Source of the DNA: Pseudomonadota bacterium
GTDB taxonomy: Bacteria > Pseudomonadota > Gammaproteobacteria > Burkholderiales > Rhodocyclaceae
Length of the DNA stretch: 46,704 nucleotides
Reading direction: 5' to 3'
Assembly (NCBI GenBank): GCA_018240585.1
Contig: JAFEFM010000405.1
Span: forward strand, 1 to 46,704
Part shown: one piece after another, positions 18,395 through 26,766 of the stretch
How the letters are laid out: the number at the start of each line of letters is the position of its first letter
Position numbering within the stretch: the first letter of the stretch is position 1
Translations under genes and position numbers: made by a program
Notes under the pieces: model-generated
Told to the model about the DNA's origin: nothing
Seen by the model: only the letters and a program-made list of their open reading frames with translations
Databases searched by the model: none

Positions 18395-18424
18395 AAATAG
18401 GGAAACGTTAAACTATATCACAAG
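18395..18424 (-). promoter_or_regulatory. Candidate internal promoter of rpoD, sigma-32-like
   Basis: Just after the dnaG stop the minus strand shows CTTGTGA (18418-18424), then 15 bases, then CCCTATTT (18395-18402). This is near the RpoH consensus CTTGAAA / CCCCATnT. The same stretch also reads as TTGTGA, 17 bases, CTATTT for sigma-70. A heat-inducible promoter ahead of rpoD is known in E. coli, though there it lies inside dnaG. Confidence 0.5.
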
Positions 18425-18426
18425 AA

Positions 18427-20247
18427 TCAGAGCTTTGCCGTACTGCCAAGGTTCCGTTTCTCGTGCAGGAGCTCTGCGAGGCGATGCCGGCCGGCCGTGT
18501 CGAGCCCGGTTTCGCGGTCGCGCTGCATCAGGGCGGCGATCTCGGCGGTGATCGCGTCTACATGCAGTTTGCGCAGGGCGTCGTCGAACACGGTCTCGAT
18601 CACCGCGTCGTCGAACTCTTCTTCGACCAGCTCGCCCGCGACCCGTGACAGCGTCTCGCCGTGCGGTGTGTCGCGGAAGCGTTCGATGAGGGCGCCGAGG
18701 CCGCCGCCGGGGATGGGCTCGCCGAGGCTGAGCATGTCGATGATGGCGATCAGGGCGCGTCCGTGTGCGCTGTCCGCCGGCACCAGGTCCACCGGCAGGC
18801 GTGCAGCCCAGGCGGGGTGCTGCATCACCAGGCGAAGCAGGGCGCCGATGGCCGACGGTGGCTTGCGCCGCGCCGCAGGGCGAGGCACGAAGCGTGTCGG
18901 GGCGGCGGGGCGGCCGAATCCCGCTGCGGGCGGCATGTCGTTGCCACCGGATCGTCTTGCGCTGCGGTTTGCCGAGCGCAGGCCGTAGGCGTCCTCGACT
19001 TCCGCCTGCGTCAGCTCGCCGGCTTCCGCCACTGCCTTGACCAACTGCAACCGCAACAGCGGCGCCGCCACGCGCGTCACCAGTGGGCGGGCCTCATGCA
19101 CCAGGGCGGCGCGGCCTTCCGCGGTCCCAAGGTCGTTGTGCGCGGATAGTTCCTGCAGCAGGAAGCGGGCGAGCGACATTGCCGTTGCGGCGGCCTGGCG
19201 GAAAGCCTCGGCGCCTTCGGCGCGCACGAAGGAGTCCGGGTCGTGCTCCGCAGGCAGGAACAGGAAGGCGAGCGTCGCATCGTCGCGCAGGTTCTCGAGC
19301 GAATTTTCCAGCGCCCGCCAGGCCGCGCGGCGCCCGGCGGCGTCGCCGTCGAAGCAGAACACGACACGATCGGTCTGCTTCAGCAATGTGTTGACGTGCT
19401 GTGGAGTGGTCGCGGTGCCGAGCGTCGCGACCACGTTCTCGATGCCGTACTGTGCCAGCGCCACCACATCCATGTAGCCTTCGACCACCACCGCGAAGCC
19501 GGCGTCGCGGATGGCCTTCTGTGCCAGGAACAGGCCGTAGAGCTCGCGCCCTTTCTCGAACAGCGGCGTTTCGGGCGAGTTCAGGTACTTCGGCTCGCCC
19601 TTGTCCAGGATGCGCCCGCCGAAGGCGATGATGCGCCCGCGCCGGTCGTGGATCGGGAACATGACGCGGTCGCGGAAGCGGTCGTAGCGGCGTCCCTGGT
19701 CGTTGTCGATCACCAGGCCGGCGTCGGCCAGCGTCTTCGCCTGGTAGTCGGGAAAGGCGCGCTGCAGACCCTGCCACTCGTCGCGCGCGTAGCCGAGCCC
19801 GAAGCGCGCGGCGATTTCGCCCGAAACGCCGCGGCGCTTGAGGTAGTCGATCGCGTTGGGCGCGTGCTTGAGCTGCTCGCGGTAGAAGCGGGCGGCGGTT
19901 GTCATCGCTTCATACAGGCGATGGCTGTCGTCGGCAGGCAGGGCCCCCTGGCGGCCGTCATCGGGCACCTGCAGGCCGATCTGCGCGGCGAGTTCCTTCA
20001 CCGCCTCGACGAAGCCGAGGCCGCTGTACTCCATCAGGAAACCGATCGCACTGCCATGCACGCCGCAACCGAAGCAGTGGTAAAACTGCTTCGTCGGGCT
20101 CACCGAGAACGAGGCGGATTTCTCGCCGTGGAACGGGCAGCAGGCGAAATAGTTTGCGCCACTCTTCTTGAGCGGCAGGTAGCGCTCGATGACGTCGACG
20201 ATGTCGACGCGCGACAGCAGCTCCTGGACGAAGGACTGTGGAATCAT
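18427..20247 (-). CDS. dnaG: DNA primase
   Basis: A 606-residue primase that makes RNA primers at the replication fork with DnaB. The N-terminal CHC2 zinc domain has Cys37, His40, Cys58 and Cys61 (CCPFHGEKSASF, FYHCFGCGVHG). The central TOPRIM/RNA-polymerase domain includes FPIHDRRGRIIAFGGR, VVVEGYMDV and FCFDGDAAGRRA. The C-terminal helicase-binding domain begins around residue 460 after a Pro/Arg-rich linker. It is the middle gene of rpsU-dnaG-rpoD and lies behind a strong terminator, which should lower its expression relative to rpsU. Confidence 0.97.
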   Translation of the reverse strand: MIPQSFVQELLSRVDIVDVIERYLPLKKSGANYFACCPFHGEKSASFSVSPTKQFYHCFGCGVHGSAIGFLMEYSGLGFVEAVKELAAQIGLQVPDDGRQGALPADDSHRLYEAMTTAARFYREQLKHAPNAIDYLKRRGVSGEIAARFGLGYARDEWQGLQRAFPDYQAKTLADAGLVIDNDQGRRYDRFRDRVMFPIHDRRGRIIAFGGRILDKGEPKYLNSPETPLFEKGRELYGLFLAQKAIRDAGFAVVVEGYMDVVALAQYGIENVVATLGTATTPQHVNTLLKQTDRVVFCFDGDAAGRRAAWRALENSLENLRDDATLAFLFLPAEHDPDSFVRAEGAEAFRQAAATAMSLARFLLQELSAHNDLGTAEGRAALVHEARPLVTRVAAPLLRLQLVKAVAEAGELTQAEVEDAYGLRSANRSARRSGGNDMPPAAGFGRPAAPTRFVPRPAARRKPPSAIGALLRLVMQHPAWAARLPVDLVPADSAHGRALIAIIDMLSLGEPIPGGGLGALIERFRDTPHGETLSRVAGELVEEEFDDAVIETVFDDALRKLHVDAITAEIAALMQRDRETGLDTAGRHRLAELLHEKRNLGSTAKL

Positions 20248-20290
20248 CCGGCGCGGGCCGTCATGGCAGGTGTCTGCACATGGCGCGAGG

Positions 20291-20341
20291 AAACAAAAAC
20301 GGCTCGCCGGGCGGAGGCCTGAAGGCTTCCGCCCGGCGAGC
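20291..20341 (-). terminator. Strong terminator/attenuator between rpsU and dnaG
   Basis: An 18-bp stem with one G-U pair (arms 20302-20319 and 20324-20341) and a TGAA-type four-base loop. On the minus strand it is followed by GTTTTTGTTT. It lies 43 bases after the rpsU stop and 44 bases before the dnaG start. E. coli has a terminator in the same place, which lets rpsU be made in large excess over dnaG. Confidence 0.88.
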
Positions 20342-20383
20342 GGGCATCGGCGAGTTCGTCGAACTCTTCCGGCTGCGAATCGA

Positions 20384-20596
20384 TCAGTACAGCTTCGGTG
20401 GCAGCATCTGGCTGCGCAGGCGCTTGTGGTTGCGCTTCACTGCGGCGGCCAGCTTGCGCTTGCGCTCGGCGGTGGGCTTCTCGTAGAACTCGCGCGAACG
20501 CAGCTCGGTCAGCACACCGGTCTTCTCGATCGTGCGCTTGAAGCGGCGGATCGCAACTTCAAACGGCTCGTTCTCTTTTACGCGAATACCGGGCAT
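20384..20596 (-). CDS. rpsU: 30S ribosomal protein S21
   Basis: A 70-residue basic protein of the small ribosomal subunit. The sequence [20 protein letters not shown] through [19 protein letters not shown] is typical. The ATG at 20596 has an AAGGAA ribosome-binding site; the reading frame extends 23 codons upstream but those lie in the promoter. It is the first gene of the macromolecular-synthesis operon and has a good sigma-70 promoter. Confidence 0.97.
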   Translation of the reverse strand: MPGIRVKENEPFEVAIRRFKRTIEKTGVLTELRSREFYEKPTAERKRKLAAAVKRNHKRLRSQMLPPKLY

Positions 20597-20636
20597 TGCG
20601 TACTTCCTTGGGTGTCTGGTGGGCGGAAAGCGCAGA

Positions 20637-20665
20637 AATATAAACGACGACGTGCCACATTGCAA
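20637..20665 (-). promoter_or_regulatory. Sigma-70 promoter of rpsU-dnaG-rpoD
   Basis: On the minus strand TTGCAA (20660-20665) is followed after 17 bases by TATATT (20637-20642), about 40 bases ahead of the rpsU ATG. Spacing is ideal and the -10 box matches 5 of 6. Confidence 0.65.
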
Positions 20666-20676
20666 GTGCGCCCGGG

Positions 20677-20705
20677 TTCGAAAGCGGCCGGTGCGTGGTT
20701 AAAAT
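20677..20705 (+). promoter_or_regulatory. Candidate promoter of tsaD
   Basis: TTCGAA (20677-20682), 17 bases, TAAAAT (20700-20705), 28 bases ahead of the tsaD ATG. The -10 box is good and the -35 box weak. It lies back to back with the rpsU promoter. Confidence 0.45.
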
Positions 20706-20733
20706 GCCGCATCGAATCAGGTGGATGGATGCA

Positions 20734-21780
20734 ATGAAAGTGCTGGGTATCGAGACCTCTTGCGACGAGACCGGGGTTGCGGTGTACGAGACGGGAGAGG
20801 CGGGAGGCCGGCTGCTGGGGCACTGCCTGCACTCGCAGGTGGATCTGCATGCGGCCTACGGTGGCGTCGTGCCCGAGCTGGCCTCGCGCGACCACATCCG
20901 CCGCCTGCCGGTGCTGCTCGGGCAACTGCTGCAATCCACTGCGCTGCGCATGGAGGACATCGACGCCGTCGCGTACACCGCCGGCCCCGGGCTGGCCGGG
21001 GCGCTTCTGGTGGGCGCCAGCGTGGCCGAGGCGCTCGCACTGGCGCGCGGCGTGCCGGCGCTGCCGGTGCATCATCTCGAGGGGCATCTGCTGTCGCCCC
21101 TGCTGTCGGTCGATCCGCCTGCCTTTCCCTTCGTTGCGCTGCTGGTTTCCGGCGGACATACGCAGTTGATGCGGGTGCGCGGCGTGGGTGACTACGTGCT
21201 GCTCGGCGAGTCGGTCGACGATGCGGCGGGCGAGGCCTTCGACAAGACGGCCAAGCTGCTCGGGCTTGGCTACCCGGGCGGGCCGCAGCTTGCGCATCTC
21301 GCCCAGCAGGGCGATGCCCGGCGCTTCAAGCTGCCGCGGCCGATGCTGCACTCGGGTGACCTCGACTTCAGCTTCAGCGGCCTGAAGACAGCGGTGCTGA
21401 ACATCGTCTCGGGTGCGGACTGGCAGCCGGCGCTCGCGGCTGATCTCGCGGCGGCCTTCCAGGAGGCGGTCGCTGATGTGCTGTGCGCGAAGTCGCTCGG
21501 TGCGCTGAAGAAGACCGGACTGAAGACGCTGGTCGTCGCTGGCGGTGTCGGTGCGAACCGCCGCCTGCGCGAAGTGCTGGATGCTGCCGTCGGCAAGCGT
21601 GGCGGGCGGGTGCATTACCCCGAGCCGGAGCTGTGCACCGACAATGGCGCGATGATCGCATTTGCCGGCGCCTTGCGTCTTGCTGCCGGCGAGACACGGA
21701 CTGCGCCGCCGGCGGTGCGCATCAGGCCGCGCTGGCCCCTGACCGAGCTGACTGCCCCGGGCGCCGCGCCAGATCAATGA
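20734..21780 (+). CDS. tsaD: tRNA N6-adenosine threonylcarbamoyltransferase
   Basis: A 348-residue Kae1/TsaD protein that transfers the threonylcarbamoyl group to A37 of ANN-decoding tRNAs, working with TsaB and TsaE. The N-terminus [19 protein letters not shown] is diagnostic. The metal-binding HxxxH motif is at His114 and His118 (HHLEGH). Later motifs include [26 protein letters not shown] and [13 protein letters not shown]. The frame extends 13 codons upstream, but the conserved start is the ATG at 20734. It is divergent from rpsU, a very common arrangement in Proteobacteria. Confidence 0.97.
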   Translation: MKVLGIETSCDETGVAVYETGEAGGRLLGHCLHSQVDLHAAYGGVVPELASRDHIRRLPVLLGQLLQSTALRMEDIDAVAYTAGPGLAGALLVGASVAEALALARGVPALPVHHLEGHLLSPLLSVDPPAFPFVALLVSGGHTQLMRVRGVGDYVLLGESVDDAAGEAFDKTAKLLGLGYPGGPQLAHLAQQGDARRFKLPRPMLHSGDLDFSFSGLKTAVLNIVSGADWQPALAADLAAAFQEAVADVLCAKSLGALKKTGLKTLVVAGGVGANRRLREVLDAAVGKRGGRVHYPEPELCTDNGAMIAFAGALRLAAGETRTAPPAVRIRPRWPLTELTAPGAAPDQ

Positions 21781-21815
21781 TCCGATGAAATCGCTGCCGG
21801 TCGCAGCGCCCCGCG

Positions 21816-22412
21816 TCAGGCTTTCTTCTTGCTTCCGATGCGGCCTTCGGTGCCGGCGATCAGTCGCTTGATGTTGGCTGCGTGGCGCCAGATCAGGATC
21901 GCCGACATCGCGGCGAGCACGCCAACGATGGGCCCGGGGCCGAGAAATACCGCAGCGGCGACCGGGGCGGCGACTGCCGCGGCGAGGGCGCCTGCGGACG
22001 AATAGCGCGTGCCGAACGCGGTCAGCAGCCACACCACCAGGCTGGCGAGGGCGATGCGCCAATCGACTCCGGCCAGCACGCCCAGCGCAGTGGCCACCCC
22101 CTTGCCGCCGTTGAAGCGCAGGAAGATCGTGAATACGTGCCCGAGAAACGCGGCAACGCCGGCGAGCGCCGCGTCCAGCGCGTCGAAGCCCAGCCGCGTG
22201 GCGGCCCAGACGGCTAGCCAGCCTTTCAGGCAGTCGCCGATCAGCGTCAGCGCCGCAGCGGCCTTGTTGCCGCTGCGCAGAACGTTGGTCGCCCCCGGGT
22301 TGCCCGAGCCGTAGCGTCGCGGATCCTCGAGTCCGAACAGCCGGCTGCTGACGATCGCGAACGGAATGGAGCCGAGGAGATAGGCGGCAACGAGCAGAAT
22401 CAGAAGGGACAT
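21816..22412 (-). CDS. plsY: Glycerol-3-phosphate acyltransferase (acyl-phosphate dependent)
   Basis: A 198-residue inner-membrane enzyme that makes lysophosphatidic acid from acyl phosphate and glycerol-3-phosphate. The family motifs are present: LLGSIPFA, GSGNPGATNVLR near residues 36-47, and the FNGGKGVATALG loop. Five hydrophobic segments fit the known topology. A GGAG ribosome-binding site precedes the ATG. It converges with tsaD and is divergent from folB; the tsaD-plsY-folB neighbourhood is common. Confidence 0.95.
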   Translation of the reverse strand: MSLLILLVAAYLLGSIPFAIVSSRLFGLEDPRRYGSGNPGATNVLRSGNKAAAALTLIGDCLKGWLAVWAATRLGFDALDAALAGVAAFLGHVFTIFLRFNGGKGVATALGVLAGVDWRIALASLVVWLLTAFGTRYSSAGALAAAVAAPVAAAVFLGPGPIVGVLAAMSAILIWRHAANIKRLIAGTEGRIGSKKKA

Positions 22413-22527
22413 CTTTTCTCCAGCAGCCGAATGGCGGGGTGGTGGCGCACTGCGGCAGGCGTCGGCGTGATTGCGGAATGCCGGGGCATCCGCGCTAAGA
22501 TGGCGCCGATTCTAATCGGGAACCAGC

Positions 22528-22923
22528 ATGGATTTCATCTTCATCGAGGAATTGCGGGTGCAGGCGTGGATCGGCATCTATGCCCGCGAAAAGGCTGCGC
22601 CGCAGACGGTCGAACTCAATCTCACCTTCGGCGTTCCTGATGCGGCTGCCGCGCGCGATGACATCTCCGACACCATCGACTACGCGGTGGTGATTCAGCG
22701 GATTCACGCCGAACTGGCGCAGCGCCATTTCAACCTGATTGAAACGCTCGGTGAGTTCGTGGTCGAACTATTGCTGAACGACTTTCGTGCCCCGTGGGTG
22801 AAGCTGAGGCTGGCCAAGATCGGTGTCATGAAAGGCGTGCGCCGCGTCGGCGTATTCATCGAGCGGGGACGCAGTGGCGATTCTCCCGCCGCTGGTGCTA
22901 TGCCTTTCATGCCTCGCGAATGA
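22528..22923 (+). CDS. folB: Dihydroneopterin aldolase
   Basis: A 131-residue folate-pathway enzyme that converts 7,8-dihydroneopterin to hydroxymethyl-dihydropterin. The N-terminus MDFIFIEELRVQAWIGIYARE, the central DTIDYAVV and FNLIETLGEFV, and the lysine in LAKIGVMKGVRRVGVFIER match the family. About the last 15 residues after the core are a non-conserved tail. It is divergent from plsY across 115 bases in which I see no convincing promoter. Confidence 0.93.
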   Translation: MDFIFIEELRVQAWIGIYAREKAAPQTVELNLTFGVPDAAAARDDISDTIDYAVVIQRIHAELAQRHFNLIETLGEFVVELLLNDFRAPWVKLRLAKIGVMKGVRRVGVFIERGRSGDSPAAGAMPFMPRE

Positions 22924-22953
22924 AGGGTATATCTTCCTGCATCTGAAAATGCA

Positions 22954-22974
22954 CGCCGGAATGCCGATCCGGCG
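22954..22974. terminator. Hairpin between folB and the H-NS-like gene
   Basis: A perfect 7-bp stem (22954-22960 with 22968-22974) with a 7-base loop lies in the 57 bases between the convergent genes. On the minus strand TTTT follows a few bases later, so it probably ends H-NS transcription. Confidence 0.5.
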
Positions 22975-22980
22975 CGTGGA

Positions 22981-23343
22981 TCAAACGGCGAGTTCTTCCA
23001 GCGATTTACCCTGCGCGACCCAATCCATTGCCCATTGCGGTTTGCGTCCGCGGCCGCTCCAGCCCTTCGACGGATCTTCGGGGTGGCGATACTTGATGAC
23101 GGGTGCGGCTTTCTTTTCGGCGGTGCCGTTGGCGCGGCGCGTGCGTTTCGGTGCAACGGGCTTTGCTTCCGGTGCCGGCGCAGCTTCGAGCAGGTCATCC
23201 AGCGACAGCCCTTCGTCGGCGGCCATCTTCTGCATCTTCTTCAGCAGACTGCGCCGGGTGGTGTCGGTGCGGCGGCGGATCTCGCTTTCGACGCGACCCT
23301 GCAGGCGGCGCAATTCGCTCAGCGACAGAGATGAAAGGTCCAT
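22981..23343 (-). CDS. H-NS family nucleoid-associated protein
   Basis: A 120-residue H-NS-like DNA-binding protein of the short betaproteobacterial type. The N-terminal coiled-coil dimerisation part spans about residues 5-55 (LSLSELRRLQGRVESEIRRR). A Pro/Ala/Lys linker follows, then the C-terminal DNA-binding domain with KYRHPEDPSKGWSGRGRKPQW (about 82-102), whose GRGR-type loop reads the minor groove of AT-rich DNA. The ATG at 23343 has a GGGAGAG ribosome-binding site. Its promoter lies in an unusually AT-rich patch, which fits self-repression (inference). Confidence 0.92.
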   Translation of the reverse strand: MDLSSLSLSELRRLQGRVESEIRRRTDTTRRSLLKKMQKMAADEGLSLDDLLEAAPAPEAKPVAPKRTRRANGTAEKKAAPVIKYRHPEDPSKGWSGRGRKPQWAMDWVAQGKSLEELAV

Positions 23344-23445
23344 GTTCTCTCCCAATTCTTGCCCGGCATGGTGATCCAGGCTGGATATTGGCCCCATTGC
23401 AAAGCGACGGGGCAGGCAAAAATCAATGACGCAATTCTGCCATTA

Positions 23446-23472
23446 ATTTTAGCCGTTTAAAATGATTGTCAA
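23446..23472 (-). promoter_or_regulatory. Promoter of the H-NS-like gene in an AT-rich patch
   Basis: On the minus strand a perfect TTGACA (23467-23472) is followed after 15 bases by TAAAAT (23446-23451). The patch from about 23425 to 23495 is far richer in A and T than its surroundings. The -35 box is only 17 bases past the ybaK stop codon. The leader would be about 95 bases. Confidence 0.65.
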
Positions 23473-23489
23473 GAAATTGGGGGAAAGAA

Positions 23490-23978
23490 TTAAAGGGAGA
23501 CGTCGACCAGAGTGGGGTGAAGAATGCGCAGGATGTCGTGCGGATGAATTCCCACCAGATATCCGCGGCGTCCGCCGTTGATGTAGATGAGCGGGATTTC
23601 GAGGATCGTGCGCTCCATGAAGACAGGCATGCTCTTGCGTGTGCCGAAGGGTGAAGTGCCGCCGACGAGAAAGCCGGTATGCCGATTGGCAACCTCCGGG
23701 CGGCACGGCTCGACGCGCTTGTGTCCGGCCTGGCGTGCGAGTTCCTTGGTGGAGACCTTGCGGTCGCCGTGCATCAGAACGATCAATGGGGCGGCGTTCT
23801 CGTCTTCCATGATCAGCGTCTTGATCACCGCGTGTTCGCTGACATTCAGTTCCCTTGCTGAAACGGCAGTGCCGCCGTGTTCCTCGTAGGCATAGGGATG
23901 GCTGGAATAGGCAACGCCATGCTGGCGAAGAAATCGCGTTGCGGGTGTTTCGGGTGCGTGGAGTTCGGTCTTGGACAT
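23490..23978 (-). CDS. ybaK: YbaK/EbsC-family aminoacyl-tRNA deacylase
   Basis: A 162-residue protein of the YbaK/ProX group, which hydrolyses mischarged tRNAs such as Cys-tRNA(Pro). The conserved lysine is in ALK-like VIKTLIME; other family parts are LIVLMHGDRKVS and GYLVGGTSPFGTRKSMPVF. The ATG at 23978 is chosen; a GTG 6 bases upstream, closer to the GGAA ribosome-binding site, is an alternative. It is the last gene of the long minus-strand run from leuS. No terminator is visible before the H-NS promoter. Substrate specificity (Cys or other) is inferred from the family. Confidence 0.9.
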   Translation of the reverse strand: MSKTELHAPETPATRFLRQHGVAYSSHPYAYEEHGGTAVSARELNVSEHAVIKTLIMEDENAAPLIVLMHGDRKVSTKELARQAGHKRVEPCRPEVANRHTGFLVGGTSPFGTRKSMPVFMERTILEIPLIYINGGRRGYLVGIHPHDILRILHPTLVDVSL

Positions 23979-24023
23979 GATCACGATTCCATGAATCGCA
24001 AAGTGATGGATTGAGTTCGCCGT

Positions 24024-24956
24024 TCAGGCGCGGGGATGATGTGCGGAATGAAGCTGCTTCAGCCTCTCCCTTGCGACGTGCGTGTATACCTGAGTCGTCG
24101 AAATGTCGGCGTGGCCGAGGAGCAATTGCACCACCCGCAGGTCGGCGCCGTGATTGAGCAGATGGGTCGCAAATGCATGGCGCAGCGTGTGGGGCGAAAT
24201 CCGCTCCGGCGCGATTCCGGCGGCGAGGGCGTGCTGCTTGATGATGCGCCAGAACATCTGGCGTGTCATCGGCGCGCCCAGACGGGTGACGAAAACGGCA
24301 TCGCTGTTCCGGCCTGCGAGCAGCAGCGCACGCCCCTCGCGCAGATAACGCGTGATCCATTCAGCGGCAATCTGCCCCAGCGGCACGAGCCGTTCCTTGC
24401 TGCCCTTGCCCATGACGCGCACCAGGCCGTCGTTGAGACTCACCTCGAACAGCCGCAGGCCGACGAGTTCCGATACACGCAGGCCCGCAGCATAAAGGAC
24501 TTCGAGCATGCAGCGGTCGCGCAGGCCCAGCGGAGTGCCCAAGTCGGGGATTGCGAGCAGCGCCTCCACCTGGGCCTCGCTCAGGGTGCGTGGAAAGCGC
24601 TGTGTCGGCAATGGTGGCTCGAGCAGCAGCGTGGGGTCTTCGCCAATCAGGCCACGGCTCACGAGGTGGCGGTAATAGCGGCGCCAGGTCGCCAGCAGGC
24701 GGCGCTGGCTCGCCGGTTTGGCACGCTGGCTGAATTCGGCGAGATAGGCGGCCAGGTCGGCGCCACTCGCGCGCTGCAGCACGTCGCCGCGCGGCGCGAG
24801 CCAGGCTGCGAACAGAGCCAGGTCGCTGCGATAGCCGGCGAGCGTGTTGCGCGCCAGACCGTGCTCCAGCCACAGCGTGTCGATGAAGGCATCGAGCTCG
24901 GCGCGTGCCTCGGGCGACAGTGTCGCCTCCACCGGGGCTGTCTGCCGGCGGCTCAT
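24024..24956 (-). CDS. xerD: Site-specific tyrosine recombinase XerD
   Basis: A 310-residue recombinase that, with XerC, resolves chromosome dimers at dif. The N-terminal SAM-like DNA-binding domain covers about residues 15-105, and the catalytic domain 120-300. All catalytic residues are present: Arg160 (GLRVSELV), Lys184, His256 and Arg259 (SPHTLRHAFATH), His282 (LLGHADISTTQVY) and Tyr291. Alignment to E. coli XerD is collinear with an offset of 12 residues. The start overlaps the ogt stop by 4 bases. Nothing mobile surrounds it, so it is the housekeeping enzyme and not an integrase. Confidence 0.95.
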   Translation of the reverse strand: MSRRQTAPVEATLSPEARAELDAFIDTLWLEHGLARNTLAGYRSDLALFAAWLAPRGDVLQRASGADLAAYLAEFSQRAKPASQRRLLATWRRYYRHLVSRGLIGEDPTLLLEPPLPTQRFPRTLSEAQVEALLAIPDLGTPLGLRDRCMLEVLYAAGLRVSELVGLRLFEVSLNDGLVRVMGKGSKERLVPLGQIAAEWITRYLREGRALLLAGRNSDAVFVTRLGAPMTRQMFWRIIKQHALAAGIAPERISPHTLRHAFATHLLNHGADLRVVQLLLGHADISTTQVYTHVARERLKQLHSAHHPRA

Positions 24957-25447
24957 CGAGCGACCTCATGGGCCAGCAACCAGCGCTTGGCCTCGATCAG
25001 CCAGCCGCCACTGGCGTTGGCGAAGCCGCCGATGCCCGCTGCCGCGGTGACGCGATGGCAGGGCACCAGCAGCGGAAAGGGATTGGCGCCGCAGGCCTGC
25101 CCCACGGCGCGTGCGGCGCTGCCCAGTTCGTGCGCCAGCGCGCCGTAGGTGCGCGTTTCTCCGGCCGGGATGCCGGAGATGGATCGCCACACGCGCTGCT
25201 GGAACGGGGTGCCGCGGCGGGCGAAAGGCAGCTCAGGCACGCTGACGGGGTCTTCCAGCCACGCCTGGATGGCGGTTGCGGTGCGTTGGGCCAGCTCGCT
25301 CCGAGGGGGCCTCAGTGGCGTGCCCGGAGGCAGGAAGCAGAGCTCCTCGATCAGTTCATCGGCAAGGCAGATGCCGAAGGGGCCGAACGGCAGCGCGAGG
25401 ACGGCGTCGCATTCCCTGGTCACGCGCTTACTTGCGTACCTCGCCAT
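24953..25447 (-). CDS. ogt: Methylated-DNA--protein-cysteine methyltransferase
   Basis: A suicide DNA-repair protein that takes the methyl group from O6-methylguanine. From the ATG at 25447 it has 164 residues. The C-terminal domain has the helix [21 protein letters not shown], with the acceptor Cys130 in PCHRV. The ATG lies inside the end of proA (20-base overlap); a GTG at 25423 just past the proA stop would shorten the protein by 8 residues, and neither has a good ribosome-binding site. It overlaps xerD by 4 bases, so it is translationally coupled. It lacks an Ada regulatory domain. Confidence 0.92.
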   Translation of the reverse strand: MARYASKRVTRECDAVLALPFGPFGICLADELIEELCFLPPGTPLRPPRSELAQRTATAIQAWLEDPVSVPELPFARRGTPFQQRVWRSISGIPAGETRTYGALAHELGSAARAVGQACGANPFPLLVPCHRVTAAAGIGGFANASGGWLIEAKRWLLAHEVAR

Positions 25448-26705
25448 TGCCGAACACGATCCATTTCTGGCTGGTCAGGCCCTCCAGCCCGACCGGGCCG
25501 CGGGCGTGGATCTTGTCGGTCGAGATGCCGATCTCGGCCCCCAGGCCGTATTCGAAGCCGTCCGCGAAGCGGGTCGAGGCGTTGACCATCACCGAGGCCG
25601 AATCGACTTCGCGCAGGAAGCGCATCGCCGTCGTGTAGTTCTCGGTGACGATGGCCTCGGTGTGGCCCGAGCTGTAGGTGTTGATGTGCGCGATTGCCTC
25701 GTCGGCGCCGTCCACCAGTTTCACCGCGATGATGGGTGCGAGGTATTCCTCGCGCCAGTCGGCTTCGGTCGCGGCGACGAGCCTGGCGCCGTCGATGGCG
25801 GCCTCGCGCAACAGCGCCAGCGATTCCTCGCAGCAGCGCATCTCCACGCCCCTGGCGGCGAGCATGCGTGCGATCGCAGGCAGGTAGAGGTCGGCGATGC
25901 CGCGTGCCACCAGCAGCGATTCGGCGGTATTGCAGGTGCCGTAGCGTTGCGTCTTGGCGTTTTCGACGATGGGCACGATCTTGGCCGGATCGGCCTCGTC
26001 GTCGATGTAGACGTGGCAGTTGCCGTCGAGGTGCTTGATCACCGGCACACGCGCATCCTTCGAGATGCGCTCGATCAGGCCCTTGCCGCCGCGCGGGACG
26101 ATGACGTCGACGAATTCCGGCATGGAGATCAGCCTGCCCACCGCCTCGCGGTCGGTGGTCTCCACCACCTGCACCGCATGCTCGGGCAGCCCGGCGGCCA
26201 GCAGGCCGGCGCGCACGCAGGCGGCGATCGCGCGGTTGGCGTTGATCGCTTCCTTGCCGCCGCGCAGGATCGCGGCGTTGCCGGACTTCAGGCACAGCGC
26301 TGCGGCATCCGCGGTGACGTTGGGCCGCGCCTCGTAGATGATGCCGATCACGCCCAGCGGCACGCGCATCTTGCCCACCTGGATGCCGGATGGCCGGCGC
26401 TTGACGTCGGTGATCTCGCCGACCGGATCGGGCAGGGCAGCGACCTGCTCCAGGCCGGCGGCCATCGCCTCGATGCCCTTCTCGTTCAGCGTGAGGCGGT
26501 CGATGAGGGCCGCCTCGAGACCTGCGGCGCGCGCCGCCTCGAGATCCTGCGCATTGGCCGCGAGCAGCGCGTCGCGTCGGGCACGGATCTCCGCGGCCAT
26601 GGCGAGCAGCGCGTTGTTCTTGGCTTCGGTCGAGGCCGCGGCGACGACGCGCGAGGCGGCGCGGGCCTGGCGGCCCAGGGTCTGCATGTAGTGCTGGATG
26701 TCCAT
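25428..26705 (-). CDS. proA: Gamma-glutamyl phosphate reductase
   Basis: A 425-residue NADPH enzyme that reduces glutamyl-5-phosphate to the semialdehyde in proline synthesis. It belongs to the aldehyde dehydrogenase superfamily. The catalytic cysteine is Cys258 in [11 protein letters not shown], and the family motifs [14 protein letters not shown] and [13 protein letters not shown] are present. Length is typical. The proB kinase gene is not adjacent. It lies 61 bases after holA in the same orientation and runs into ogt. Confidence 0.96.
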   Translation of the reverse strand: MDIQHYMQTLGRQARAASRVVAAASTEAKNNALLAMAAEIRARRDALLAANAQDLEAARAAGLEAALIDRLTLNEKGIEAMAAGLEQVAALPDPVGEITDVKRRPSGIQVGKMRVPLGVIGIIYEARPNVTADAAALCLKSGNAAILRGGKEAINANRAIAACVRAGLLAAGLPEHAVQVVETTDREAVGRLISMPEFVDVIVPRGGKGLIERISKDARVPVIKHLDGNCHVYIDDEADPAKIVPIVENAKTQRYGTCNTAESLLVARGIADLYLPAIARMLAARGVEMRCCEESLALLREAAIDGARLVAATEADWREEYLAPIIAVKLVDGADEAIAHINTYSSGHTEAIVTENYTTAMRFLREVDSASVMVNASTRFADGFEYGLGAEIGISTDKIHARGPVGLEGLTSQKWIVFGNGEVRK

Positions 26706-26766
26706 GTGCGGGTCGGTAAGACGTTGTCTGATGCCGAATTAAAGCACCGAAAAGGCAGTTTCGTCT

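Noticed and set aside
24024-24956. Tyrosine recombinase as a sign of an integrated element
   Set aside because: It aligns collinearly with XerD, including all catalytic positions, and sits among housekeeping genes; there are no attachment-site repeats or phage genes.
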